Shown in pieces: positions 40,233 to 52,124 of a DNA stretch of 64,000 nt (positions are counted from its first letter, which is position 1; the number at the start of each line of letters is the position of its first letter). The stretch is taken from NCBI GenBank assembly GCA_951640165.1, contig OX621237.1, forward strand, positions 9,982,001 to 10,046,000, given 5' to 3'. Under the pieces are notes generated by a model. The model saw only the letters and a program-made list of their open reading frames with translations. It did no database searches and was not told the DNA's origin. The translations under genes were made by a program, and so were the position numbers. The DNA is from Pseudoips prasinana (lineage: Eukaryota; Arthropoda; Insecta; Lepidoptera; Nolidae).

Positions 40233-42493
40233 CACATATTGAGAAAAATGTAAAAGTAAAATCCATACATTTCTTACATTGAACGCAGCAGTGCAACTTA
40301 AATTAATGTACATTCCTAGTCAATTTGAAATATGTACGTCGTCGAGATTTCATACAGCATAACGTAACAAACACACCACTTACTCAAAAGCGCTCCAACA
40401 AGCGGAGACGGCAATTGTATTAAAATTAGTTGACGAAATTGCAAGTTCAGTATATTGTGGTAACAATTTTCAGTGAGGCTCTCAACTTCGCGGCAAAGCG
40501 CAAGTTTTTAACCCGATTATGAAACTTGGCGCTGTAGAAGAATGGTGGAGACTGCATGTTTGCGGTAGAATGTTAGGTTGTTTTTAAAGGACATTATATA
40601 ACATGACATAGGACGAACTTAACTGTCTGGAACTGGCCACTTTCATAAACAATATTTAAAACTAATTACGGCATTTGATATTGGAACTATTTGGATTTAA
40701 AAAGCAGTTGTTTCACATATTTGCTACTTATTTTTACATTGTAATTTGGCACCATTGTAATTATTACGTAAGCATGTTTTAAGGCGGGAAAATTTAAACT
40801 ACAATTTTAAGTGTAGTTTGACGCCTCTGCAGAGTGTCACTCGCCTACAAACTGGTTTTGGCAACCGAAGCACCATTCAAGTCGCCTGGGTATGGCTGAA
40901 TAGCAGAATAAAAAATGCGGTAGTATCGAATTAGTGACGAATTTCATGACAGCCGTTCGTCTACCTCTATGGACAACGAAAGTATACAACAAGTTATTGA
41001 AAAACTCCGTGAACATAAATTTAAAATGCCGCATAATTTTGCAAATGAACTTTTGTAAGGGAAAAAACATAGAAATTATGGGTCATCCTGCGACTTCTTC
41101 AGGTTTTCAGAATTCAAGGATTATTAAATTTAATCAGCGAGGCTGTTGAACAGTATAAAAAGCATGTTTCCGAGGTTGCCATGGAGAGTGTGATAAATGT
41201 TTTCAAAATTTGTTCATTCGTATGAAAAAGTGCTTTTAAGCTAAGGCCGAATATCTTGCAAGGCACTCATTTTTGTCAAGCACCAGTTCCAGATTCCCAC
41301 GTATATGAAATGTAGCTCTAATATATTTACTTCATCCCTTTTTCTTTGTACAGTCTTTTTGTTACTCAAATGAATTGCATCTCATAATGAAGACGGACAA
41401 GAGTTTCTTCTCATTTAAAAAAAAGTTCGCATGTATGTCGTCAAAATGATGTTGGTAGCATCATGTAACGTTTCTGTCGATTTTTGAATTAAATAGTGAA
41501 TGTTAATAATTATTATGATTATTAACTTACGCCAGTCAGCATCGTGCCCTCTATAGGTTTTGTAATTAAGTGAATGCTCCAGCAAAAACTTCCTTACAAT
41601 GCCAATGGAAGTGTTCAAAATCACAGGTTTTTACATATTTATGTATACATTCAACGCTAAGGTAAATGTGGTGCAAATATAAATAATAAATTTTATTATC
41701 TTTCACAAACGTTTCTTCTTTTCTTTTCTTTAGTTCTAAGTAGGTAGTAAGTTATAAATTAGGACAGCAACGGTAATTTAAGAAATAATTGAACAATGAT
41801 CATGCCTTTTTTTGGCCTACAATCACCAAAAGCCTTATTTAAATTATAATTGCTATTGCAAGTTTATTCAATGTCATTCGTCTATAAAAGTAAAAATATT
41901 CTGCTATAATATGAGGTTAAGTGTCATAGTGCCACTTTGCCAGTTGGTATCCAATTTTGCACCGGTCTAAACCCCACTTCCTACATACTTTAGCGTGTAC
42001 TTCATTCGTATCTTTCTGGCATATCTCTGGCAAGAATTGGATCGGGAAGAAATTTTTAGGAGGCGCCCGTTTATTCACTTAATGTTCTATCTTAAACGAC
42101 TTTTATAGAACTGATGAAAACAGTATTCTGCGGTATATTACTATACTAAAGATGTTTTTTTTTACTCACGAACTACGGAGAGACCCGTAGACTACCATTA
42201 TTAATATTATTCAGGTAAAATATACATAAACCCTCATGAATATGAAAAAGTTTCCGAAATTTCACCAAGTGGGATCTTCCTATGTCCATTGTTAGCTTAA
42301 ATTGCGCTTCAAAATAAACCGGAAAAGTTAATAGGCAATTTAGGAACTAGGACGACAATTAGGTACAAGTGAACCTTTCGCAGATAGTCTCTACATTATG
42401 CAGCTCATGAGAAATAAGGACGGTAAGAATACTAAGTGGCAATTTTTAGAGCAATAACATTCCCTCTGGAGTTGAATGAAATTGTAGGTAATA
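40231..42493. other. long stretch without recognised genes
   Basis: AT-rich. At 40850-41150 short frames on both strands have somewhat more balanced composition (for example TNWFWQPKHHSSRLGMAE on the plus strand) but match no family I know. No repeat boundaries were found. Confidence 0.4.
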
Positions 42494-43426
42494 ATATACA
42501 GGGTGGCCGAGAAGCTGACGTTCAAACGCAAAATTTAGATACTTTATGATGCGGAGTATCCGAATCACCCCCATGTATGTTCTACGATTTTGCGTTTTTG
42601 GATACTTTGAAAATTTATGAGTCCTGAGTTCAAACCCTAATTTTGAACTTTCGGATAAATTCAAAGTCAGTTCTGCAATGATTAGATAAACCATACTTTT
42701 TAGGATGTTAGGTTAAACTATGCTTATTAGTTATCACGAAAAAAAAAACTGAACCAGAAATGTTCAACAAGTGTTGAACGAGAAAAATTGAAAAGTGATG
42801 ATGTTAGCTGAAATTTACGAAAAAAATCATAAAAAAATTCTATCTCGAAAACTAGGCAAAATCGTAGAACATATGTACATGGGGGTGATTCGGATACTCC
42901 TTATTATAAAGTATCTAAATTTTGCGTTTGAACGTCAACTCCTCGGCAACAGTAAGCTTGTGTCACAAAGGCTTAAAAGTCGAAAAAGCTTTCTGAAGTG
43001 CTTCCACTTTCTGGCGAACGGTCTAAGACACGGCTTAAACTGTGGCGAGACAGTGCTTGCCTACCCATGCCATTCGATCCTCCCGCATCCCCGAAAAACT
43101 TCCGCCTGTAAATAAGTTGCCGTGGCCAACCTGAAAGTCCTTAAACATACTCCGGACCCAAGTTGGTCGAAGTAAAGAAAACCTGCTCAGGTGGGGATTT
43201 TTAAACGTTTCCAACCTAGAGTGCAAGCGTGGTTCAGTCCCTCAAACTATGACACACTTGTTAACATGTCCTGCGTGGCCTAATTAATGCCTGCACGTTA
43301 CAAGAACTAATGGACGCTACTGACAACGCTCAACTCGTAGCTGAATTCTGGGCTGACTTAATTTAGATTGCCATCGACACGCTAAGAAGAAGAACAACTC
43401 CTCGGCCAGCCTGTATACTAAATCCG
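42494..43426. mobile_element. composite inverted-repeat element
   Basis: TATACAGGGTGGCCGAGAAG at the left is inverted as CTCCTCGGCCAGCCTGTATA at the right. A second, longer inverted pair lies inside: 42503-42580 against about 42860-42955, sharing GACGTTCAAACGCAAAATTT and GAGTATCCGAATCACCCCCA. The right inner end (AACTCCTCGGCAAC) is nearly repeated at the outer right end, so one foldback element may have captured extra sequence. Confidence 0.6.
42970..43395 (+). pseudogene. LINE ORF2 C-terminal remnant
   Basis: Plus-strand pieces read LKLWRDSACLPMPFDPPAS, then VVQSLKL and, after stops, ACTLQELMDATDNAQLVAEF followed by W. The last block with a preceding Cys/His-like VQSL..HTC..C region resembles the C-terminus of insect LINE polymerases. 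Several stops and frameshifts are present. It lies within the inverted-repeat element above. Confidence 0.5.
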
Positions 43427-43804
43427 CAAAACTAAGTGCCAAATCTCCTAAATTGGTTCATGTAGAAATATTTAGGGGGTTTACGCTTTGAAATATGTGT
43501 GCCAATGAACTGGCGCTCGGGCAATTGGCACACGCATATATTTGTCAACAAGTAGGGGAGGATATTATATCATGTAGGTATTAATTTAGACCAATATTCA
43601 GACAACACAGAACAGGTTATAAAAATAACTTTAACATATTAAGATAATTCGTTTTTTTGTTATTATTTATGTATATGATTTGAGAATCTATATAGCTATT
43701 TAAAAAATATTTTCCATCATTTATTTTAATTTAACCAAAATATTTAAATACCTACATGTTGATTGCCATTGTTATTTTATTGGTTGAAATTGAAGGCGTA
43801 GATT
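43427..43804. other. no recognisable feature
   Basis: AT-rich sequence. Confidence 0.5.
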
Positions 43805-44090
43805 AAATAGATATAAAAGCAATAGGTGTCTGCCCACGTTGACGCTTATTAACGTATAGCGACAGTTCCACATGACGTCCTTAAAAAGTGCATTCCTGCC
43901 TTCTCATGATCTCCCCGTCAGGAACCGCTCAGAGTCTAAGTACGAACAGCGAAAGAGGTGCCCTCCGGCGTGGGTACTTTTTTGTTTTTTTTGCTAGAGG
44001 GCATGAATCCACGTTCGGCTCTATACTCCGGTGAAGCAGTGAAAGACTCAGGCTTTCTGTAAACATAATTTTGAAAAAAATAGGTGTCTC
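43805..44090. repeat. dispersed repeat shared with 21.2 kb
   Basis: GACAGTTCCACATGACGTCC, GGAACCGCTCAGAGTC, GTGCCCTCCGGCGTGGGTAC and CCGGTGAAGCAGTGAAAGAC in the same order as at 21215-21435. Confidence 0.55.
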
Positions 44091-44717
44091 GTTTTCTAAT
44101 TGTAAGCTTGTAGATATAAAGTATCTGTTCTGTTAGTATATAATAAACGTCGTAAGCATGTTCCAGAATCAAATATTTTCAAGAAATAAACATGCTTCTT
44201 ATGACGTTTTGTCTACCTATACTCCAAATTCCATCTAAATCCATACAAACGTTTGATATGATTGATTAACAACCTTTTAAACAAACTTACTAAAGGCCGT
44301 TACAAAAATGTATTGCGCTGTTCATCTTAAGAAGTGTGTGTAAAAGTCACCTCAGACCGCATTATTGACTTCCACCCTTCTTACGCTCGGCAAAATGTTT
44401 GGCACATACATTGCCCAACTTCAATTGCGTCATCACTAGGTTACGCTAATGCTTTTTGTTTAACGTTACTTTATTGCGCGCAGCCGTCATTTCATCTTTC
44501 CTCAGGTAGGTAATCTAACTTTTGTAATCGTGCTCCTTTTCGAGTTCTCGAGAGATCAAAGCTCAACATCACAGAGACAAAACTTATTCGTTTATCGTGT
44601 ATTGAGGTAGGTAGGTACTTAGATTGAGCTTGAACGGATGTTTTGTTCGTGACTTGGAGTAAAATATTTTATTGAACGATAGAAGCAGTTCATTTATTAA
44701 ATAACCTAAGCTATGTA
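44091..44717. other. no recognisable feature
   Basis: AT-rich to mixed sequence, no gene or repeat recognised. Confidence 0.45.
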
Positions 44718-44959
44718 CAATATCCTGAACATTATTTACACACGGCCATCTGATCCCAAAGTAAGCAGAGCTTGTACTATGGAAACCGGATAACTGATTT
44801 TCTTTTGTAAACACATACTTATATAGATGATTATATAGATACACCCAGACTCAGGGAAAACAGACATGTTCAGGCACAGAAAGATCTGTCCTAGGTGGGT
44901 ATCGAACCCACGACCTGCGGCGTGAAAGGCAAGTATCTACAAACCACGCCCACCGGCCC
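44718..44959 (-). mobile_element. S3 SINE, near full length
   Basis: Minus strand: GTGGTTTGTAGATACTTGCC head, GTGGGTTCGATACCCACC B-box, CTGAACATGTCTGTTTTCCC body, ACACGGCCATCTGATCCCAA read on the plus strand near the left end. Confidence 0.88.
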
Positions 44960-45127
44960 TATTTTTAATTCTTTTTTGAGCTATAAGTGGTATAATTGCA
45001 TTATAATATTTTGTATTTTTATTGTGCTGCTGCGTATCTAGTAGGAAGTAGTATTCATCCATCAGTAAAGGGTATCTACATATTTCTTACGTTTGGGGTT
45101 GAAACCATCGGTTCAGTAGCACGTAGA

Positions 45128-45170
45128 TTTATACAGGACTTATTTGGATTATACAGGACTTATTTGGCGT
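45128..45170. repeat. 20-bp tandem duplication
   Basis: TTATACAGGACTTATTTGG occurs twice in direct succession. Confidence 0.9.
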
Positions 45171-45382
45171 TGGAACTTCGGGGGACTTAGAGGCTGGTGT
45201 TTACCTCGGATCCACGTTACCACGCTCCTACCACTTTACTACGCTTGGCTTGATAACGTAGACAGCTTTGTGGGTACCCTAAGCACTGACGTTGGCTTGA
45301 ATGCAACTTTTGACTTGTACAGACGCCAGCACATCCAGCTATCCCAATCTGTCTAATATATTTTATAGTTTTTCAACTTTAT

Positions 45383-45770
45383 TATACTGCCCGTCTCCAC
45401 AAAATAAGTAATTCTTTTATGGGGCAATGTAAAAGATTCTATAACAAACTTCCCAATGATATTAGAGAATCGTCTACGAATAAGTTTAAAAGAATTATTA
45501 AAGCCAAATTGTGTAGCAGGGCATATTACAAACTTTCTGATTATTTAAGTGATAAAAGTGCTTGGGATTGAGTTGTTCTGAGTCAACACACATGATTGTA
45601 ATTAATCTTAAGTATATTTTATTTTAAAAAAGGATTCCTACTGAGTTTTCTGGCAGTGTTTCTCAGTAGCTGCCACGGCATGCACTGCACGGTAGGGTAA
45701 AAAAATATGACGATTCCACATGAATGTAAAAATTTTACGGAATAAATGATTTTTGACTTTGACTTTGACT
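45383..45770 (+). mobile_element. jockey-type LINE 3' end inside M1
   Basis: 388 bp with a short coding end, a 3' untranslated region containing TTTCTCAGTAGCTGCCACGG and TTTTACGGAATAAATG, and a (TTTGAC)n tail. The tail meets the MITE at GACTTATCAC. Confidence 0.88.
45392..45571 (+). pseudogene. LINE ORF2, C-terminal 59 residues
   Basis: Open frame with GQCKRFYNKLPNDIRESSTN, KFKRIIKAKLCSRAYYKL and SDYLSDKSAWD before TGA. The YNKLP and DYL..KSAW blocks are typical of the end of jockey/CR1-superfamily ORF2 proteins (compare VYNKLPNSF and YDLEEYL in the LINE at 33.6-36.5 kb). It is 5'-truncated. Confidence 0.85.
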
Positions 45771-45848
45771 TATCACATAACTATAAGGCTCACTTTCAAT
45801 TGGGGAAATTTGACAGATCGGGGTAGCTTGATGTACTGGCGTCTGTAC

Positions 45849-47211
45849 TTTGTCCTTATGTTTTTGTTTTATTAAATTATACTATTCCATGTCGTTTAAA
45901 TATAAGTTCATTATAATTATTATTTCGACATTTTCAAACTGGAATAAAAATAAAAGAAGCAAGTTACTGACGTGTGTAGTATGAGAACATTTTTGCACTG
46001 CACAATTTTCGAAATACAAGGCTAGTTTTCTATTATTTCCACAATTTCAAACGTGTCAAAGAAACTGTGGGGCGCTTTTAGAGAAATACCTTTCATACAT
46101 GAACACCGCGTGCAGCGCCCCCTACGTTCACAAATGTACAATATTACACTTTACTGGACGTTGGCATCAGAAAAATATGTAACTAACACTATACATAATA
46201 TCAGACGCATACCTTTGTGTCTCCAGGAATGTACTATCGATATACTGATAAAATCTATGAATTTCTCGCTCGTATCGATATTATATTTGAATGATGTTCC
46301 TATTCGGTGTTGAAAGAAATACCTACATTTTAATGTTTATAAGGGAACTTTGAAAACTCTTTGGATTTTAGTTCTCAATGATTTTATTGGTTAGAAACTG
46401 TACATTGACTCGCGTCTACGCTCTGCTACGAGTATATTAACCTATTATGCGCACAAACCTGATGACGTGTCATTAGGAAAGAAAACCTTTGTCAAATAAA
46501 TTTGAAGATTTTACACTATGGTGGACTACTTACATGTCGTGATAAGATAGTCATGATAATCATAGTCAATTCATTGTTTCATATTACGAACATAATACCT
46601 ATATTCCGCTCTCCTCTATAAATTTTTGCTAAGAAGAAAAATTGGTGATAGGTGATATTAAAATTATCATGAATGACATGACATGACGTTCTTCATCATG
46701 AATGTTTTACATTAGATGTACATACACCTAATAAAAATTAAAAAAACGCACCATTATTATTTCGCGGAATCGCAAAATGCTTTATCGACGTTTCAGTCAG
46801 GGAGCTGGCCGTTTTATGAGACAAAGAATCAGCGTTTTCCCGACGATGTGGAGGATTTTTCCGAGCTTACTAGAAGTGATTCATGTAGATAATATTTTTT
46901 TGTTGATATTCTTCTATTTTTTGTAATTATTGCTTTTATTTTGGTAAGGCAGGGGGAATGATTATGCATGTCACCCGCAAACAGAGCCTGTGGGTGGATA
47001 TTTCGGACTTGCACCGACTAAACCTAACCGTTGGTCTGACGCCTGGTGGGGGAAGTCCCGGGAACGCGGTACCCGGGTCGGACCTAAAACTGCTATCGTA
47101 GTGATTTTTGTGCCAAAAACACTCAACAGCAGTTTGAAGACAACCCAGTGCCTCAGAAAGCACATAGAAGCCAGGAGTACACTACCACCATGCACCTATG
47201 TACGCACTTAT
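45849..47211. other. no recognised gene
   Basis: AT-rich to 46950. The part 46975-47160 is GC-richer and contains the hairpin-forming ACCCGCA..TGTGGGT and palindromic-looking GGTACCCGGG. The frames there on both strands are not recognisable proteins and may belong to an older repeat. Confidence 0.4.
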
Positions 47212-47360
47212 GTACAGACGCCAGCACATCAAGCTATCAAGCTACCCCAATCTGTCAAATTTCCCCAATTGAAAGTGAACCTTATTCTCATGTGATAAAT
47301 TTGAAAATCTATTAAAAATTATTGACAGACTGGAGTAGCTGGATGTGCTGGCGTCTGTAC
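47212..47360 (+). mobile_element. MITE family M1
   Basis: GTACAGACGCCAGCACATCA, with a small internal duplication (AAGCTATCAAGCTACC), to GTGCTGGCGTCTGTAC. Confidence 0.9.
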
Positions 47361-47837
47361 AAAAATATATTCCGCCCAGCTGTCTAGTTTCCGTTGAAAT
47401 CGGACGTCAAATTGTCTAATAATATTAGGCAGTTTATTGTAAGGAGGTTCCTCTCACTGGAGCCTTGACCATCGGTAGCATGGACCCTGCTCCCGTTGCC
47501 GATTGGATCTCTATTTTTTATATTTATAAATATATTTTTTTTGTAACTATATATTTGTAAATGTATGAAATAAGAAAGACAATAATAATAATGTATTTAG
47601 GTACATATATCTGAGTCGGTACATCATTTAGCCTTACGTAACGTTGGAGATGAAAAATGGCGGACTAATTAATTTGGCAAGAGGATCAGTCTCCATCGTT
47701 ACACATTCCTCCAAGCTAACCATCTAAGAGCCTACTTATCCTTTGTTGATATTTATTTTAATAACTAGCGTCTGAGAGACGACGTGCCCTGCCGCCCGGG
47801 TCGTGGATCAGCCCTATTACTGTACATTTATGACGTA
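47361..47837. other. no recognisable feature
   Basis: AT-rich with a short run of CG-containing sequence near 47790. Confidence 0.45.
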
Positions 47838-48193
47838 CTAGCTATGGCCCGCGGTTTCTCCCGCGTTAAACTTTATAAATTATAGCCTATGTGTTATTCG
47901 GATATATAAGCTATATTACTTACAGTTACAGTTTCAACAAAATTCGTTCAAACTTCAAACTTATTTATTTGTCAAACATAGGTGTACAAAGATCTTATGT
48001 TATAACATTATGCAGTGTGCGCTATGTTTTGCCAATAATGACATACAAATTTTTCAAATATGTACTAAACTTATAAAGAAATTACAGTATATCTGACATT
48101 ATAGAATTATTGTATTACTTAAATTAAATTATCAATAAAAAAATCATCTAATGTGTAATAACACTTTGTAAGTAATAGTTCCCAAAGAATGAC

Positions 48194-50990
48194 TTAAATT
48201 TTTTTTACTGGCAAGCATTTTATCTGTTCAGGTATTTTATTATAGATTTGGGGAGCAATACCAAAAAAACTCTCTTTCATAAGTGCAGTTTTACATTTCA
48301 CATGGCATAATGTGTTAATATATTGAGCTCGGATTGGCATTTTCTTTACTGTAGCTAGTTTTTGGAATAAGTCTGGATTGTTTTTAATAAATAATGCGGA
48401 TTCAAAGATGTATAAAGACGGTAGAGGTAAAATTTTGTGTTTTTGAAAATAAGGAATGCAACTATCGGTCTGTTTTAACCCACACATCGACCGTATACAT
48501 CTTTTTTGCATTTTAAATACTGATTCCCTGTTTGTTGATTGTCCCCAAAAAATAACACCATATCGCAGAACTGAAGCAACCAATCCGTGATATGCTGTTA
48601 ATAAGGTTTCCATATTTACTTTTTTTGATAGTTGGAAAAGAAGATAAGCTGACTTGCTTAACCATTTACAAACTTCTTCTACGTGTGTTTTCCAAGTCAA
48701 TTTATTGTCTATAGTTATACCTAAAAACTTAGCAATACTAGCTTCCTCTATTGATAAATTATTATAACTAATACAAATTGGTGTATTTTCAGTCCGTTGG
48801 TGGAAGTGCATAATTCTAGTTTTGTTTGTTCATTAATTACGAGATTGTTATTATTAAGCCAATTGATTATTTTGGATATTGAATTATTGATGTCAAGTTG
48901 ATAATTAATTGTATTATTGCATTCTATAATTGCTGTGCTGTCGTCAGCAAAGAGTACCATTTTGTGTCCTATGCTTTGTGGAAGGTCATTTATATATATC
49001 AAGAACAGTAGGGGTCCTAAGACGCTACTTTGAGGCACACCATATTTTATTTCTCGTGTCTTCGATATATATATTTTTTCTAAATTAGTTACTGGACAAA
49101 TTCGAGTGATTTCTGTATATTGGAGTCTATTACTTAAATACGATTCTATAAGTTGAAGAATATTGCCTCTAATCCCGTAACAATATAATTTTCGGAGTAA
49201 GATTGAATGATCCACACAATCGAATGCTTTTGTCATATCTGTAAATATAGCACATATACGGTTTCTCTTATCCATGGATTTCATAACTCCAGAAAGCAAA
49301 TCAAATAGTGCCATGTTTATATTTATATTTTTCCTAAAGCCTTTTTGTTCACTGCAAAATAGTTAAAATTTTTCAAAATAGGCATATAGGGAGTTATAAA
49401 TTACTTTCTCAATAATTTTTGATATCACGGGAATTTTTGCAATAGGCCTATAATTTTTTATGTCGGATCTATCATCTTTTTTCAAAAAGGGTTTAATAAT
49501 AACTTTTTTTAGTTCAGTTGGGAATATACCATCAGTAATACACATGTTAATTATATGTGAAAGTATCGGCGCTATTATATCCTTAACATACTTAATTACT
49601 TTTGTTGATATATTATCATATCCAACAGTTTGTGTGTTTTTTAGATTACTAATAATTTTGATTATGTCATCAGATGTGACAGGTAACATAAATAAGGATT
49701 GCGATGATCGATTTTCATTATAATGTTGTGTAGTTGCTGCTGTGGTATTTGTTTTTATATTATTTTCAACTGTTTCAATAAAGTATTTATTAAATTCATC
49801 TGCAATTTTAACTGGATGATTAATAATTAAATTAGCTTTCTTTATATATTGTATTGGTTCTTGTAGTAGATAATGTTTTGATTTTTTTATTACTTGCCAT
49901 GCTGCTTTAGACTTATTTTGCGAGTTATTTATGTAATAATTATTTTGGGCTTTTTGTGTTAATTTTATAATTTTTCTATAAACTGAAGAATATCTTTTAA
50001 AATTGATTTTATTATTTGGGTTAGGTTTTAGTCTATAAGCCCAAAAAAACTGTCTCTGCTTTTTACTGCATTACTTAATTCCTTGGGAAATCCATTTAGT
50101 TTTTTTATTAGTATTTATTTTTACAATTTTTATTGGAAAGCATAAGTTATACAACATCATAAAGTCATCTATAAAATGTTTATAAGATTCATTAGCATCA
50201 TCAGATTTATATACTGGCATGAAAGATAAACATTGCAAATAGTCTCTGAACTTAGTTAAATTAAGAACTGATAAGTCTTGCTTTTTAGTTTTCCTGAATT
50301 TTAGGATGCATTTTTTATTAACAGGTATTTTAAGTAATTGTGACATATGGTCTGAAAGGACTAAATCTATTACCTCCGCTTTACATCCACGTCGGTATGA
50401 GTGTGCAAAATTATCGACGCAAGAGTTACTACTTAATCTAGTTGGTTGACTTAGTGATAGTTTAAGATTATATTGTCCTAAAAAGTTCTCAAATTCAAAT
50501 GTAATATTATTTTTTTTAAGAATATCGATGTTAAAATCGTCTGTTAAAATTATATTTTTATTTGTAGATGTACAAATTTTGCGTAGTATATTATCTAGTT
50601 TTTCATAGAACAAAGTATAGTTATATTTAGGTATTCTATACACACATACAATTATGATATCGTGAGACACTAGCTCTATGCCACAACATTCAATAACACC
50701 TGGAATTGAGTTTTTTGCTATGTCTAATTTTTCCCTGTACTGTAATCCCGCTCGAACAAAAATACAGGTTCCTCCCCGTTTAACTTGTCTTGAAAAGAAA
50801 GCGGCGAGGTGATAGTTAGGTATATGTAACAAATGTTCATAGCCTGATTCGACAAAGTGCTCAGATTTGCAAATAACATCTATATTTATTTTTTTAATTA
50901 AAAGTTCTTCTGATTTAACTGTTAGTAAATCTGATTTGTTCATTAGTCCTGCTATATTTTGGTGTAGAACGTGCAGGTAGTTATTACAGA
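48194..50990 (-). pseudogene. LINE ORF2: AP endonuclease and reverse transcriptase
   Basis: The frame starts near 50990 with HVLHQNIAGLMNKSDLL. Endonuclease blocks: QN, KSEHF, RGGTCI, CVYRIPK, TDDFNID (a D replaces the usual G of GDFN) and LSDHMSQ. A stop at 50071-50073 follows WISQGIK, and another at 49363-49365 follows YAYFEKF, after the RT block NYRPIAKIPVISKIIEKV. The same frame then gives FTDMTKAFDCVDH, GVPQSSVLGPLLFLIYINDL and FADDST (catalytic DD). A frameshift near 48790-48830 leads to IAKFLGITID, AYHGLVASVLRYGVIFWG and the end. Two nonsense codons and one frameshift make it inactive. It is of the same general type as the LINE at 33.5 kb but clearly diverged from it. Confidence 0.92.
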
Positions 50991-51753
50991 AAAAACTGAG
51001 AGTTGTTATGGCTTAATATATCTGTAGTTGAGTTATTTTTCATTCTTTGGGAACAATTCAATTCTGAGCGCGTATTTATCGAGTTTACACCGGATATAAA
51101 CTCTTGTAAATCAGTTACAATTATCTCTAAGCCTTTCTTGTTTAAGCTCCCATATCGCTTATCATAAGTTTCATATGTGTATGGAAGGTTTAAATTTGAG
51201 TCCAAAATGTAGGCGTATTTATGGGACTCAACATCCATGTAAATTAAATTATTAAAAGTTTCTACTCTACTATTGAACATTACATTTTTGTTCACCATAT
51301 ATCTAAAAGTTGGTAACAATATAACAAAATTAGTATGGGTTAAAGTAAGTAGTTTTTCACGTATATAAGTTACTAGTTCTATATAATTGTTTGTCCTTCT
51401 GAAATCGTCTTCGCCGATATAAATAACACAGTAATCAGAATGTGTGAAGCCGTGTACCTTTTTTTCAATGTTATTTAAAAAGTCTTTTAAAGTGTCTTCA
51501 AACCACAGGTAGGTATACGGTAATGACATATGTTAAAATTACATAAATTGGTACGCTGGCTGATTGTGTATAATCTATTGGAAGATTCACTACTTAAGAT
51601 ACATATATTGTGTTTTTTAATAGTTGGTGGTATTTTGAGTTGTGGTGTCGGTGTTGAGTTTTCAGCTGAAGTATGACGATCGGAGTCTTCAGTTTGAGTT
51701 TCCTTGTTAGTAGTATCGATGTTATGGTGTTTTTTCGATTTTGGTGTTTTGGT
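50984..51753 (-). pseudogene. LINE ORF1 with SGNH-hydrolase-like domain
   Basis: First part (51753 to about 51535) is polar and basic: KTPKSKKHHNIDTTNKETQT, then IKKHNICILSSESSNRLYTI. After a frameshift near 51530 it continues LPYTYLWFEDTLKDFLNNIE, HSDYCVIYIGEDDFRRTNN and NFVILLPTFRYM, then RVETFNNLIYMDV. The spacing of a strand ending in a Ser near the start, a later hydrophobic strand with G-x-D-D-F, then a strand with LLPTFRY and an N-rich helix fits the SGNH/GDSL-type esterase fold found in ORF1 of some CR1-like LINEs. The catalytic GDS and GxND signatures are not exact here. No ATG is seen at the 5' end, so the true start may be lost. Confidence 0.55.
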
Positions 51754-52124
51754 GTTCAGTAGTTTTGGCGTAAAAGAGTAACAAACACACATCTATACTC
51801 ACCAACTTTCACATTTATAATGATGTGGATGTGTACCTCTAGCGGTTTTGGCAGTGCACCCCGGAATAGCTCTCAGATGGTAGATTTTATCCAACTTACT
51901 GACACTTATCGTCATATTTTGGACAATTCACACAATATCTTTATAAATTGTAGCCTATGTGTTATTCTGATGTATAAGCTAAATTATTGTAAAGTTTCAT
52001 TAAAATCGATTCAGTAGTATTAACGTGAAAGAGTAACAAACATCCATCCATCCATACTTACAAACTTTCGCATTTATAATATTAGTAGGATAGAACGTGT
52101 AACATAAATGGTGGTTGGTAAATG

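Larger units (their letters stand above)
45317..45848 (-). mobile_element. MITE family M1 split by a LINE tail
   Basis: Left part GTACAGACGCCAGCACATCC to TTTTTCAACTTTAT (45382). Right part TATCACATAACTATAAGGCT to TACTGGCGTCTGTAC. Joining the parts restores a normal M1 of about 145 bp in reverse orientation. Confidence 0.88.
47951..51753 (-). mobile_element. jockey-superfamily LINE, near full length
   Basis: A 3803-bp minus-strand element with GTTCA on both sides (47946-47950 and 51754-51758). It contains most of ORF1, all of ORF2 and a 3' tail reading AAGTTTGAAGTTTGAA. It has several lesions and is dead, but is the most complete LINE here. Confidence 0.9.
47838..52090 (-). mobile_element. 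composite Helitron family A pair, split by a LINE
   Basis: The 3' end is CTAG at 47838-47841 with hairpin CGCGGTTTCTCCCGCG. The element runs to AAAATTCGTTCA at 47950, resumes at GTTCAGTAGTTTTGGCGTAA (51754) after the LINE and reaches its degraded 5' end near 51829. A second family A element follows at 51839-52090 (5' end TCCTACTAATATTATAAATG on the minus strand), joined by the same GTGTACCT spacer as at 16.68 kb. Confidence 0.78.

Noticed and set aside
40837..41149. Possible host exon pair on opposite strands
   Set aside because: Neither strand has convincing splice sites or a recognisable family.
46829..47295. Several overlapping frames with balanced composition
   Set aside because: Conflicting frames on both strands and partial overlap with an M1 MITE; no known protein.
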